Assembly (NCBI RefSeq): GCF_938017775.1
Contig: NZ_CALIIU010000019.1
Location: 1 to 54,994, forward strand
From: an uncultured Campylobacter sp.
GTDB taxonomy: Bacteria > Campylobacterota > Campylobacteria > Campylobacterales > Campylobacteraceae
DNA length: 54,994 nucleotides
Direction: 5' to 3'
Shown piece by piece: positions 24,012 through 31,641 of this stretch (its first letter is position 1; every line of letters begins with the position of its first letter). The notes below the pieces were generated by a model that saw only the letters and a list, made by a program, of their open reading frames with translations, was not told the DNA's origin and searched no databases. A program made the position numbers and the translations under genes.

Positions 24012-24158
24012 TTACCTCAGTAGGAAATAATAAATTACGTATAACCAACTTAAAAATCCGTGGATTATCGCCCACATTATGCTTTTATTGGCTCCCCACG
24101 ATAGTGCGACGGCTATGACCGTGCCTAACGTAAATCCACCGATACTACCTTTTGACAT
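24012..24158 (-). CDS. small (48-residue) membrane protein
   Basis: A short gene with a strong ribosome site (AAGGAGAAAAAT) and an ATG at 24158. The product begins MSKGSIGGFTLGTVIAVALS, then WGANKSIMWAIIHGFLSWLY, and ends VIYYFLLR. It has one or two hydrophobic segments split by a polar ANKS turn. I recall similar tiny proteins with a SxxWAIIHGxxxWxYVIYY core in diverse bacteria, of unknown function, but cannot name a family. It lies between ddh and valS in the same direction. The coding signal (ribosome site, coherent hydrophobic composition, stop) is good for its size. Confidence 0.7.
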   Translation of the reverse strand: MSKGSIGGFTLGTVIAVALSWGANKSIMWAIIHGFLSWLYVIYYFLLR

Positions 24159-24198
24159 ATTTTTCTCCTTGATTTAAATTTAGACTCAAACGAGCGGA

Positions 24199-26850
24199 CT
24201 ACTCGCCAAACGCCTTTAGCTCGTCACATACTTTGGCGAATTTTTCCTGCGCGCTTTGCAACCCTTCGCGGTTTGAGGCGACGACGGCAGCTGGCGCGGA
24301 GGAGATAAATTTTTCATTGCCAAGCATTGCAGAGAGCTTTTCGATCTCTTTTTGCAGTTTTGCTTTCTGCGCGCTAAGGCGTGAAATCACGCCGCTAAGA
24401 TCGACCCCCTCAAGCGGCACGAAAGTTTCTAGCCTCTCGCTTACGTCGCGGGCAGAATTTGCGATATTTTGCTGCGTAAATTCCACTTCATCTACCTTGG
24501 CTAGCGTTTTGATATAATCCGCGGCGGCGCTTAGATCGACTGCGGATTTGACGTAGGCTTTGGCTACGCGCGCATTGCCGAGCTCGATCGTCGCCTTTGC
24601 GCGGCGGATGCTAACGATCGCTTCGATAACGAGCGAAAATAGCTCTTCGATCCGCTCGTCGCGCTCGCCAGGCTGTGGGTATCGCATCACCATGATGGAG
24701 CTCGCGTCTTGCAGTTTCGTGCCGCTTAGCTCCTGATACAGATACTCGCTTAGAAACGGCATAAACGGGCTTAGCAGCTTCATCGCTTCCTTAAAAATCA
24801 TCCCTAGCTCGCCGATCGCGGCCTTGTCCGCCTTGCTAAGCTCGATGCCCCAGTCGCAAAACTCGTCCCAAAAAAACTTATAAAGCTCGGTCGCAGCGTC
24901 GTTGAAGCGGTAAGTATCTAGGCTCTCGCGCACGGAATTTACGCAGCAGTTAAAGCGCGAAAGCATATATCTGCCGAGGCTCGTTTTGATCTGCGCCGCG
25001 TCTAAATCGTCGAATTTAGACGCGTTTAAAAGCAAAAATTTGCTCGCGTTATAAAGCTTATTCGTAAAATTTCGATATATCAAAAGCTTATCGTCGCTAA
25101 GGCGCAAATCGCGCCCCTGCACGCACAAAATCGTAAGCGTAAAGCGCAAAATATCGGCGCTAAATTCATCGATTTTTAGTAGCGGATCGACTACATTTTT
25201 GCTCGATTTGCTCATCTTTTTGCCGTCTTTGTCCTTAACCAGAGCATGAAGGTAGATGTCGCGAAACGGCAGCTCGCCCATGGCGTTTTGGCACTGAAAC
25301 ATCATGCGCGCGACCCAGAAAAACAAAATGTCAAAGCCGGTAATTAGCATGGTGTTTGGATAAAATTCGCTCAAATCCTCCTCAAACCACTTCTCGTTTT
25401 TCAGCGCCTCGCCGTTGCCCCAGCCAAGCGTGCTGATCGGCCAAAGACCGCTTGAAAACCACGTATCGAGCACATCGGGGTCTTGAGTAAAATTTTTACC
25501 GCCGCATTTTGGGCAGGCATCGGGAGCTTCTCGCTCATCCGCCCACTGATGGCCGCAGTCGCAGTAAAACACAGGAATTCTATGCCCCCACCACAGCTGG
25601 CGGCTGATGCACCAGTCCTTTAGCTCGCGCATCCAGGCGTTGAAGCTATTGATCCAATGTTTCGGGAAAAAATCCGCCTCACCGGAATTTACTTTGGTAA
25701 TTGCATCTTTTGCGATATCTGCGCGCACGAACCACTGCTGCGAGATGTATGGCTCGACGACGTTTTTGCAGCGGTAGCAATAGCCGACTTGATTTTCGTA
25801 ATCCTCGATTTTTTCGATAAAGCCCAGCCGCTCGAGCTCTGCTACGATCTGATCGCGCGCGGCAAGCCGCTCTAAACCTCTAAATTTACCGCACTGCTCG
25901 TTTAAAATTCCTTTTTCGTCAAATACCGTGATAAACTCCAGCTCGTGGCGCTTGCCGACCTCATAGTCGTTGGTATCGTGCGCGGGCGTGACCTTCACAG
26001 CGCCCGTTCCGAAGCTCATATCGACGTATTCGTCGGCGATGATCTCTATCTTGCGGCCGATTAGCGGCAGCACGACTTTTTTACCGATCAAATTTTTATA
26101 GCGTTCGTCCGCGGGATTTACCATGACGGCGGTGTCGCCGAAGTAGGTCTCAGGGCGTGTAGTAGCGACAACAATGTAGTTGCGGCTCGTCTCGCTCGAA
26201 TCTTTGCAAGAGTTTGAATTTTGTCCGTCCGCAAAGTAATAACGCAAGTGATAAAGTTTGCCCTTGTTCTCCTTATGCTCGACCTCCACGTCGCTTAGCG
26301 CGCCGTCGTGCGTGCACCAATTTACCATGTAGTTTCCGCGCACGATGAGCCCCGCGTTGTATAAGCTTACGAAGGCTTTGCGAACGGCGTTTTTAAGCCC
26401 TTCGTCCATCGTAAAGCGCTGTCTGCTCCACGCGGGCGTGACGCCCAGGCGCTTCATCTGCTTTATGATCTGCCCGCCGCTTTGCTCCTTCCAGTACCAA
26501 ACGTGCTTTAAAAACTCCTCGCGCCCTATCTCTTCTTTTTTGATCCCTTGCGCCAAAAGCTCGCGCTCGACGACGTTTTGCGTCGCAATGCCTGCATGAT
26601 CAAGCCCCGGCTGCCACAGCGTGCGATAGCCGTCCATTCGCTTGTATCGCGTCATTATGTCTTGCAACGTAAAAGTGAGCGAGTGCCCGATATGAAGCAC
26701 TCCGGTGACATTAGGAGGGGGCATCATGATACAAAAGTTTTTGCCTTTTTGCTGGATATCTTTATTTCCGTCGATCTCGAAGTAGCCGCGCTGCTCCCAA
26801 ATTTTATAAAAGCTCTCCTCTACGGCTTTCGCGTCGTAAAAATCTGCCAT
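24199..26850 (-). CDS. valS: valyl-tRNA synthetase
   Basis: Charges tRNA-Val. Class I motif HIGH is in PPPNVTGVLHIGHSL (about residues 44-58), and the KMSKS loop is KKMSKSSKN (about 547). The editing (CP1) domain carries ATTRPETYFGDTAVMV. Zinc-ribbon-like cysteines are seen in CYRCKNVV and in CDCGHQW...CPKCGG. The C-terminal coiled coil (about 815-883) is the usual ValRS tail. At 883 residues it is normal. A small Ser/Asn-rich insert (DGQNSNSCKDSSETSRN, about 207-222) sits just before IVVATTRPET. Start ATG at 26850 with AAAGGGCTGAAA. Confidence 0.97.
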   Translation of the reverse strand: MADFYDAKAVEESFYKIWEQRGYFEIDGNKDIQQKGKNFCIMMPPPNVTGVLHIGHSLTFTLQDIMTRYKRMDGYRTLWQPGLDHAGIATQNVVERELLAQGIKKEEIGREEFLKHVWYWKEQSGGQIIKQMKRLGVTPAWSRQRFTMDEGLKNAVRKAFVSLYNAGLIVRGNYMVNWCTHDGALSDVEVEHKENKGKLYHLRYYFADGQNSNSCKDSSETSRNYIVVATTRPETYFGDTAVMVNPADERYKNLIGKKVVLPLIGRKIEIIADEYVDMSFGTGAVKVTPAHDTNDYEVGKRHELEFITVFDEKGILNEQCGKFRGLERLAARDQIVAELERLGFIEKIEDYENQVGYCYRCKNVVEPYISQQWFVRADIAKDAITKVNSGEADFFPKHWINSFNAWMRELKDWCISRQLWWGHRIPVFYCDCGHQWADEREAPDACPKCGGKNFTQDPDVLDTWFSSGLWPISTLGWGNGEALKNEKWFEEDLSEFYPNTMLITGFDILFFWVARMMFQCQNAMGELPFRDIYLHALVKDKDGKKMSKSSKNVVDPLLKIDEFSADILRFTLTILCVQGRDLRLSDDKLLIYRNFTNKLYNASKFLLLNASKFDDLDAAQIKTSLGRYMLSRFNCCVNSVRESLDTYRFNDAATELYKFFWDEFCDWGIELSKADKAAIGELGMIFKEAMKLLSPFMPFLSEYLYQELSGTKLQDASSIMVMRYPQPGERDERIEELFSLVIEAIVSIRRAKATIELGNARVAKAYVKSAVDLSAAADYIKTLAKVDEVEFTQQNIANSARDVSERLETFVPLEGVDLSGVISRLSAQKAKLQKEIEKLSAMLGNEKFISSAPAAVVASNREGLQSAQEKFAKVCDELKAFGE

Positions 26851-26883
26851 TTTCAGCCCTTTTTTAAAATTTTAAATTTTGCG

Positions 26884-26938
26884 ATTTTAGCGGAATTTAT
26901 GTAAAGCGCTCATTAAAGCGTGCCAATTCTGCATTATA
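26884..26938 (-). promoter_or_regulatory. candidate -10 elements for valS
   Basis: On the minus strand there is a perfect TATAAT at 26938-26933 and CCGCTAAAATCGC with TAAAAT at 26889-26884. The latter matches the GCTATAATCGCG context of other promoters here and lies about 34 bp before the valS start. Confidence 0.4.
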
Positions 26939-27024
26939 CAATAAAATGTAGTATTTAAATATATATATGAATATCGAATTTTAGAATATTTTAGATAAAA
27001 TTTTAAAAAATCATATAAAAACAC

Positions 27025-27053
27025 TTGACATTAAAAATTCTACCTGCTATAAT
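27025..27053 (+). promoter_or_regulatory. consensus sigma-70 promoter for metQ
   Basis: TTGACA at 27025-27030 and TATAAT at 27048-27053 with an optimal 17-bp spacer, preceded by about 80 bp of very AT-rich DNA (UP-element-like). The metQ start is 30 bp downstream. Perfect -35 boxes are rare in campylobacters. No SAM riboswitch or T-box structure was recognised. Confidence 0.8.
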
Positions 27054-27083
27054 ACCGCGAAATTTTAACCAAAAGGATTAAAT

Positions 27084-27860
27084 ATGAAGAAATTTCTTCT
27101 CGCTTCGCTTCTTAGCGCCAGCGTCGTCAGCTTCGCTCTTGCCGAAAAAATCGTAGTCGCCGCTACTCCGATACCGCATGCCGAAATTTTAGAGCAGATT
27201 AAGCCTGATCTAAAAGCCCAAGGCTACGATCTTGAGGTCAAGGTTTTTAACGACTACGTAACCCCGAACCTCGCTACCGACAGCGGCGACGTGGATGCCG
27301 GATTTTTCCAGCACGTGCCGTATATGGAGGAATTTAACGCTAATAAAGGCACGAAGTTAAAAGCGACCGTGGGCGTGCACTTAGAGCCGATGGGCATCTA
27401 CAGCCATAAGATTAAAAATTTAAAAGATCTTAAAAACGGCGCTAAAGTTGCCGTACCGAACGATCCGACCAACGAAAGCCGCGCTCTTGATCTGCTCGTA
27501 GCCGCGGGGCTCATCGAAGTAGATCAAAACGCTAAGCTTCGCACGCCGTTAGATGTCACGAAAAATCCTAAAAATTTAGAAATTTTAGAGCTTGAAGGCG
27601 CCGCGCTTCCACGCACCCTGGGCGATGTCGATATTGCAGTCATCAACTCAAATTTTGCCTTTAACGCAAATTTAAACCCAATCAAGGATTCGCTATTTTT
27701 AGAAAAGGCTGAGGGCAACCCTTACACAAATGTCATCAGTGTTAAAGAAGGCAACGAAAACAGCCCTAAAATCAAGGCGCTAGATAAAGCGATCCAAAGC
27801 GAGAAAGTGAAAAAATTTATCGAGACGCAATATAAAGGCGCAATCATCCCGTCGTTTTAA
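27084..27860 (+). CDS. metQ: methionine-binding protein, MetQ/NlpA family
   Basis: Substrate-binding component of the MetNIQ importer. The signal peptide runs to about residue 20 (SVVSFALA-EK). The mature protein has the NlpA-family features VAATPIPHAEIL, FNDYVTPNLA, DAGFFQHVPYMEEFN, HLEPMGIYSHKIK, VPNDPTNESRALDLL and INSNFAFNANLNP. Unlike most MetQ proteins there is no lipobox Cys at the cleavage site, so it looks like a soluble periplasmic protein. The ATG follows AAAAGGATTAAAT. It is transcribed divergently from valS by a strong promoter and ends at a hairpin, so it is a single-gene unit separated from metN. Confidence 0.92.
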   Translation: MKKFLLASLLSASVVSFALAEKIVVAATPIPHAEILEQIKPDLKAQGYDLEVKVFNDYVTPNLATDSGDVDAGFFQHVPYMEEFNANKGTKLKATVGVHLEPMGIYSHKIKNLKDLKNGAKVAVPNDPTNESRALDLLVAAGLIEVDQNAKLRTPLDVTKNPKNLEILELEGAALPRTLGDVDIAVINSNFAFNANLNPIKDSLFLEKAEGNPYTNVISVKEGNENSPKIKALDKAIQSEKVKKFIETQYKGAIIPSF

Positions 27861-27874
27861 CTCCTCTCTTTTTA

Positions 27875-27903
27875 AAATTCGGCGCAGGATTCGCGCCGAA
27901 TTT
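27875..27903 (+). terminator. hairpin terminator after metQ
   Basis: A perfect 11-bp inverted repeat, AAATTCGGCGC and GCGCCGAATTT, with a 7-base loop, lies 15 bp after the metQ stop. The descending arm ends in TTT. Confidence 0.7.
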
Positions 27904-27947
27904 GCTGACATTCGCTATTTTGTTTACTATCTTTTTTTATAATTGCG

Positions 27948-27953
27948 CGAAAT
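27948..27953 (+). promoter_or_regulatory. -10 element (TATAAT) for peb4
   Basis: CTTTTTTTATAATTGCGCG lies 22 bp before the peb4 ATG. The T-rich run upstream replaces a -35, as is usual in Campylobacter. Confidence 0.6.
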
Positions 27954-27974
27954 TTACCGAATAAAGGAAAAATA

Positions 27975-28799
27975 ATGAAAAGAATTTTATCTTTCAGCTT
28001 TGTTGCCGCTATGGCTATATCTTCGCTTAATGCAGGCGTTTTGGCTACTGCAAAAGACGCGAATATCACTATTACGGATGAGGATGTTGCACCGTTTTTA
28101 GCTCAAGGTATGCAGCACGGCGGGCAGGAACCGACCGCCGATGAGAAGAAAAAACTAATCGACGATCTAATCAAATACAAACTTCTAATCGCAGAGGCGA
28201 AAAAATCAGGCGTTGAAAACAGCGACGAATATAAACATCAGCTAGAGCTTGCTAAAGATGGCATCGCATTTAATCTATGGCAACGCGAACAGGCTAAAGA
28301 CGTAAGCATCAGCGACGAGGAAGCCAAAAAAATTTATGATGAAAATAAACAGAATTTCATGCAACCAGATTCCGTTACCGCAAGTCATATCTTAGTAGCA
28401 GACGAAAAGGCTGCTAAAAACGCGATTGCGAAGCTATCAAAAGTCAAAAAAGAGAATTTAAAAGAGGAATTTAATAAGCTAGCTAAAGAAATTTCAATCG
28501 ATCCAAGTGCGAAAGAAAACGGTGGCGATCTAGGCTCTTTCGGCAAAGGGATGATGGTGCCGGAGTTTGAAAAAGCAGCGTTTGCGCTAAAAGATGGTGA
28601 GATGAGCAAAACGCCGGTAAAGACACAATTCGGATATCATGTAATCTACAAAGAAAGCAGCAAAAAGGCCGAGACTATGCCGTTTGAAAAGGTAAAAGAT
28701 CTCATCAAAAATCAGCTACTTCCAAGCAAAGTAAACAAAAAAATCGATGACAAGGCTAACGAGCTATTCGGGAAACTAAACATCGAATACGCAAAATAG
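27975..28799 (+). CDS. peb4: periplasmic peptidyl-prolyl isomerase/chaperone, PEB4 type
   Basis: SurA-like chaperone for outer-membrane proteins; in C. jejuni this is the PEB4/CBF2 antigen. Signal peptide residues 1-20 (FVAAMAISSLNAG). The N-terminal helical chaperone domain spans about 25-125 and the PpiC-type rotamase domain about 130-225: SVTASHILVADEKAAK, GGDLGSFGKGMMVPEFEKAAF and TQFGYHVIYKES. A C-terminal helix completes the SurA-like fold. Length of 274 residues matches PEB4. It has its own TATAAT promoter and is followed by a long hairpin, so it is monocistronic. Confidence 0.93.
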   Translation: MKRILSFSFVAAMAISSLNAGVLATAKDANITITDEDVAPFLAQGMQHGGQEPTADEKKKLIDDLIKYKLLIAEAKKSGVENSDEYKHQLELAKDGIAFNLWQREQAKDVSISDEEAKKIYDENKQNFMQPDSVTASHILVADEKAAKNAIAKLSKVKKENLKEEFNKLAKEISIDPSAKENGGDLGSFGKGMMVPEFEKAAFALKDGEMSKTPVKTQFGYHVIYKESSKKAETMPFEKVKDLIKNQLLPSKVNKKIDDKANELFGKLNIEYAK

Positions 28800-28809
28800 T
28801 TTTAATTTT

Positions 28810-28886
28810 AAGGCGCGAGGCTATTAAATTTATATGCAAGTTCGCTGCGGCAGTAACTTGCAAGGATAAATTTTAGCCCGCGCCTT
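28810..28886 (+). terminator. long composite hairpin after peb4
   Basis: An outer stem AAGGCGCG(A)GGCTA / TAGCCCGCGCCTT, a middle AAATTTA/TAAATTT pairing and an inner TGCAAGTT/AACTTGCA stem make a nearly continuous 77-base hairpin, followed by TATTTTAT. It is a strong intrinsic terminator candidate. Confidence 0.7.
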
Positions 28887-29033
28887 TATTTTATATGCGC
28901 TAAATTTTGTGAAATTTTAAGATCACTCTTGTATCGCCGGATTGTTAAATTCTAAACTTATTCGCTCTGCCGATGTTAAATTTTGCGGAATTTTAAGCGC
29001 AGCCGGTTTTTTACATTAAATCAAGGAATTCAA

Positions 29034-29633
29034 ATGCTTTCTAATATCGTAAATTTTATCGTAGAATTTGTCGCAGGTTGGGGATACCTTGGCATTTTTG
29101 TGATGATGTTTTTAGAAAGCAGCTTCTTTCCCTTCCCAAGTGAAGTCGTGATGATCCCTGCGGGCTATCTGGCCTCAAAATCGCAGATGAGCTTTGTTAT
29201 AGCATTTGTTTGTGGGCTTGGCGGCAGCATCACCGGCGCGCTGTTTAATTACTATCTATGCTACTTTTTTGGACGTAAGATTATCGCTAAATACGGCAAA
29301 TACGTAGGCATCACCGAGGAGAAATTTGCAAAATTCGAAGCTTTTTTTAACCGTCATGGCGAAATTTCAACGTTTAACTGCCGCCTAATCCCAGGTATTC
29401 GTCAATACATCAGCCTTCCTGCGGGGCTTGCAAAGATGAATGTCGCGCGCTTCGTGCTATTTACCGGGCTTGGGGCTGCGATTTGGACACTAATACTAAT
29501 GAGCTTGGGATATTTCATCGGCGAAAACGAGGAGCTAATCAAGCAAGATCTGCATCTAATTACGATCGCTCTGTTCGCCGTCGTCATTATAATCTCGCTC
29601 CTATATGTTTATTTTATAAAACGCAAAAAATAG
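29034..29633 (+). CDS. DedA-family inner membrane protein
   Basis: A SNARE-associated/VTT-domain protein. DedA proteins are undecaprenyl-phosphate or phospholipid flippase-type transporters needed for envelope homeostasis. The ATG at 29034 has AAGGAATTCAA; an upstream in-frame start is less likely. The family signatures are present: FLESSFFPFPSEVVMIPAGYLA (re-entrant loop with Glu), the FGRKIIAKYGKY segment, and RLIPGIRQYISLPAGLAKM with the essential Arg residues. Four or more TM segments are predicted in 199 residues, and the tail is basic (YFIKRKK). It is isolated, with non-coding DNA on both sides. Confidence 0.92.
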   Translation: MLSNIVNFIVEFVAGWGYLGIFVMMFLESSFFPFPSEVVMIPAGYLASKSQMSFVIAFVCGLGGSITGALFNYYLCYFFGRKIIAKYGKYVGITEEKFAKFEAFFNRHGEISTFNCRLIPGIRQYISLPAGLAKMNVARFVLFTGLGAAIWTLILMSLGYFIGENEELIKQDLHLITIALFAVVIIISLLYVYFIKRKK

Positions 29634-29948
29634 CTCCGCGCTAGTAAATACAAATACAATGAAAAATTCCATTTTGCTGCCTTTAACTTCAAATTTTTCA
29701 AATTATAATTTAAGCTAAACAAGAATTTTTATAATTTTACTTTCATAATCTGCGTGCGATACGATATTTCTATTAAAGTGTAATTATGCCTTAGTAACGA
29801 ATTCCAAAATATTTTTTAAGTAAAATTCTATTTAAAGCCTTAAACAATCATACTAATTTCTAAATTTTAATTTTTCGTTACGTTTTAAGCTGCTTTTAAT
29901 ACTAAAAGCTTTAAAATTTCATTAACAATTTCAACGAAAGGACTTATT
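29634..29948. other. AT-rich region upstream of aspA
   Basis: No gene. The 315 bp is notably A/T-rich, and the aspA promoter must lie here, but I cannot choose a single -10. The aspA ribosome site is GAAAGGAC. I see no perfect FNR or CRP palindrome. Confidence 0.45.
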
Positions 29949-31355
29949 ATGGCAAAGACCAGAAAAGAACACGATTTCATCGGGGAATTAGAAATTTCCG
30001 ACGATTTTTACTACGGTGTGCAAACATTTAGGGCACTAGAGAACTTCCACCTAAGCGGACGAGCGCTCAAAGACTATCCATTTTTTATCAAGGCATTTGC
30101 ACAAATCAAAAAAGCAGCTGCACTAGCCAATAAAGAGGTCGGAGTCCTAGACGCGCAAAAAGCCGATGCGATTGCAAAAGCTTGCGACAGGCTCATCGCA
30201 GGAGAGTTCAGAGATCAATTCGTAGTCGATATGATCCAAGGTGGCGCCGGAACTTCAACGAATATGAATACCAACGAGGTCATTACCAATATAGCTTTGG
30301 AGAGCATGGGACATAAAAAGGGCGAATACCAATACCTCCATCCAAATGATCACACGAATTTGGGTCAAAGCACCAACGATACCTATCCTAGCTCGATCAA
30401 AGTCGCCGCTTACGCCAAGCTAACCGATCTATTAAAAGCTATGGAAAATTTGAAAAAAGAGCTTGAAGTTAAAGCCAAAGAATACAAAGATGTCATAAAA
30501 ATGGGAAGGACGGAGCTTGAGGACGCCGTTCCTACTACTCTTGGAAACACTTTCAACGCTTTTGCTACCTACATCAAAACCGATATCGCACTTATCAAAG
30601 CTGCTAGAGAGTCGATGACTTACCTAAATATGGGCGCTACGGCGATTGGTACGGGCATCAACTGCCACCCTGATTACAAAAACGTAGTCGAGAAAAAACT
30701 GGGCGAGATCACCGGCGTTAAATTTAAAGCCGCAGAGGACTTCATCGCCGCCACACAAGACACTGCGGACTTCGTCCACGTTAGTGGCGCGTTAAAAACA
30801 GCAGCCGTCCGCCTAAGTAAAATCGCAAACGACCTACGTCTTATGAACTCCGGTCCTAGATGCGGACTAGGCGAAATCGAGCTTCCTAAGATGCAACCGG
30901 GCAGCTCCATCATGCCGGGCAAAGTAAACCCAGTCATCGCCGAGGTCGTAGGCGAGGCTTGCTACGAGGTAATCGGCAACGACGTGACTATTATGCTTTG
31001 CTCCGAGCGCGGAGAATTCGAGCTTAATGCGTTTGAGCCTGGCATCGCATATGCGCTATTTAACTCGATCGTGCTTTTGGAAAATGCGATGAATACACTA
31101 GCTGAAAAAGCTATCAAACATCTAAAGGCAAATCCTGAAGCTTGCCTAAAATCGGTGCTAAATTCCGTCGGTATCGTTACTGCATTCAATCCATATATCG
31201 GTTACGAAAAATCCGCAAGTATCGCCAAAGAGGCGCTTCAGACCGGAAAATCCGTCGGTGAAATCTGCTTAGAGCGCGGATATTTGAAAAAAGAGGAGAT
31301 CGATAAGATCCTAGAGCCTAAATCTATGCTCAACCCGCATATGAGCAAAAAATAG
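29949..31355 (+). CDS. aspA: aspartate ammonia-lyase
   Basis: Cleaves aspartate to fumarate and ammonia, feeding fumarate respiration. It belongs to the fumarase/aspartase superfamily: signature GSSIMPGKVNPV at about residues 318-329 (catalytic Ser loop), GGAGTSTNMNTNEV near 98-111, and TNDTYPSSIKVAAYAKL near 142-158. The length of 468 residues is typical. It ends RNA-side in a 285-bp repeat-rich gap before dcuA, the C4-dicarboxylate antiporter that exchanges aspartate or fumarate for succinate. The aspA-dcuA pair is conserved in campylobacters and works as one pathway. Confidence 0.97.
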   Translation: MAKTRKEHDFIGELEISDDFYYGVQTFRALENFHLSGRALKDYPFFIKAFAQIKKAAALANKEVGVLDAQKADAIAKACDRLIAGEFRDQFVVDMIQGGAGTSTNMNTNEVITNIALESMGHKKGEYQYLHPNDHTNLGQSTNDTYPSSIKVAAYAKLTDLLKAMENLKKELEVKAKEYKDVIKMGRTELEDAVPTTLGNTFNAFATYIKTDIALIKAARESMTYLNMGATAIGTGINCHPDYKNVVEKKLGEITGVKFKAAEDFIAATQDTADFVHVSGALKTAAVRLSKIANDLRLMNSGPRCGLGEIELPKMQPGSSIMPGKVNPVIAEVVGEACYEVIGNDVTIMLCSERGEFELNAFEPGIAYALFNSIVLLENAMNTLAEKAIKHLKANPEACLKSVLNSVGIVTAFNPYIGYEKSASIAKEALQTGKSVGEICLERGYLKKEEIDKILEPKSMLNPHMSKK

Positions 31356-31376
31356 TTTCAAACTAGGTGCGGCGCG

Positions 31377-31601
31377 GAATTTCGTCGGTTAATTTAATAG
31401 GCGAAATTCCGCAAAGTAGAATTCTAAATAGATAAAATTGATCGTGCAGAATTCCGTAGATGCAGAATTTCATCAAGTTAGATTTAGCTTCCGTGGAGTA
31501 AAATTCCACTTGCGAAATTTTAGGATAAAATTCCGCATAGAATTCCGACCACTGAATTATAAAGATAATTCGGATTTTACCTGCTGAAATCTTTAGAATT
31601 C
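31377..31601. repeat. phased RAATTY array between aspA and dcuA
   Basis: RAATTY hexamers or one-base variants start at 31377, 31390, 31404, 31419, 31435, 31449, 31465, 31481, 31501, 31515, 31528, 31540, 31554, 31566, 31586 and 31596. Spacing is mostly 12-16 bp. Units often read RAATTCCGC followed by a variable A/G-rich stretch. The array fills almost the whole intergenic gap. No gene lies in it. Confidence 0.65.
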
Positions 31602-31641
31602 TGCGCGCCGTTAAAAAAATTACTTTATAAGGAGTTTTGCA

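Noticed and set aside
31377..31601. Phased array considered as CRISPR
   Set aside because: The conserved part is only 6-9 bp with 6-10 bp between; no 24-37 bp repeats and no cas genes in the window.
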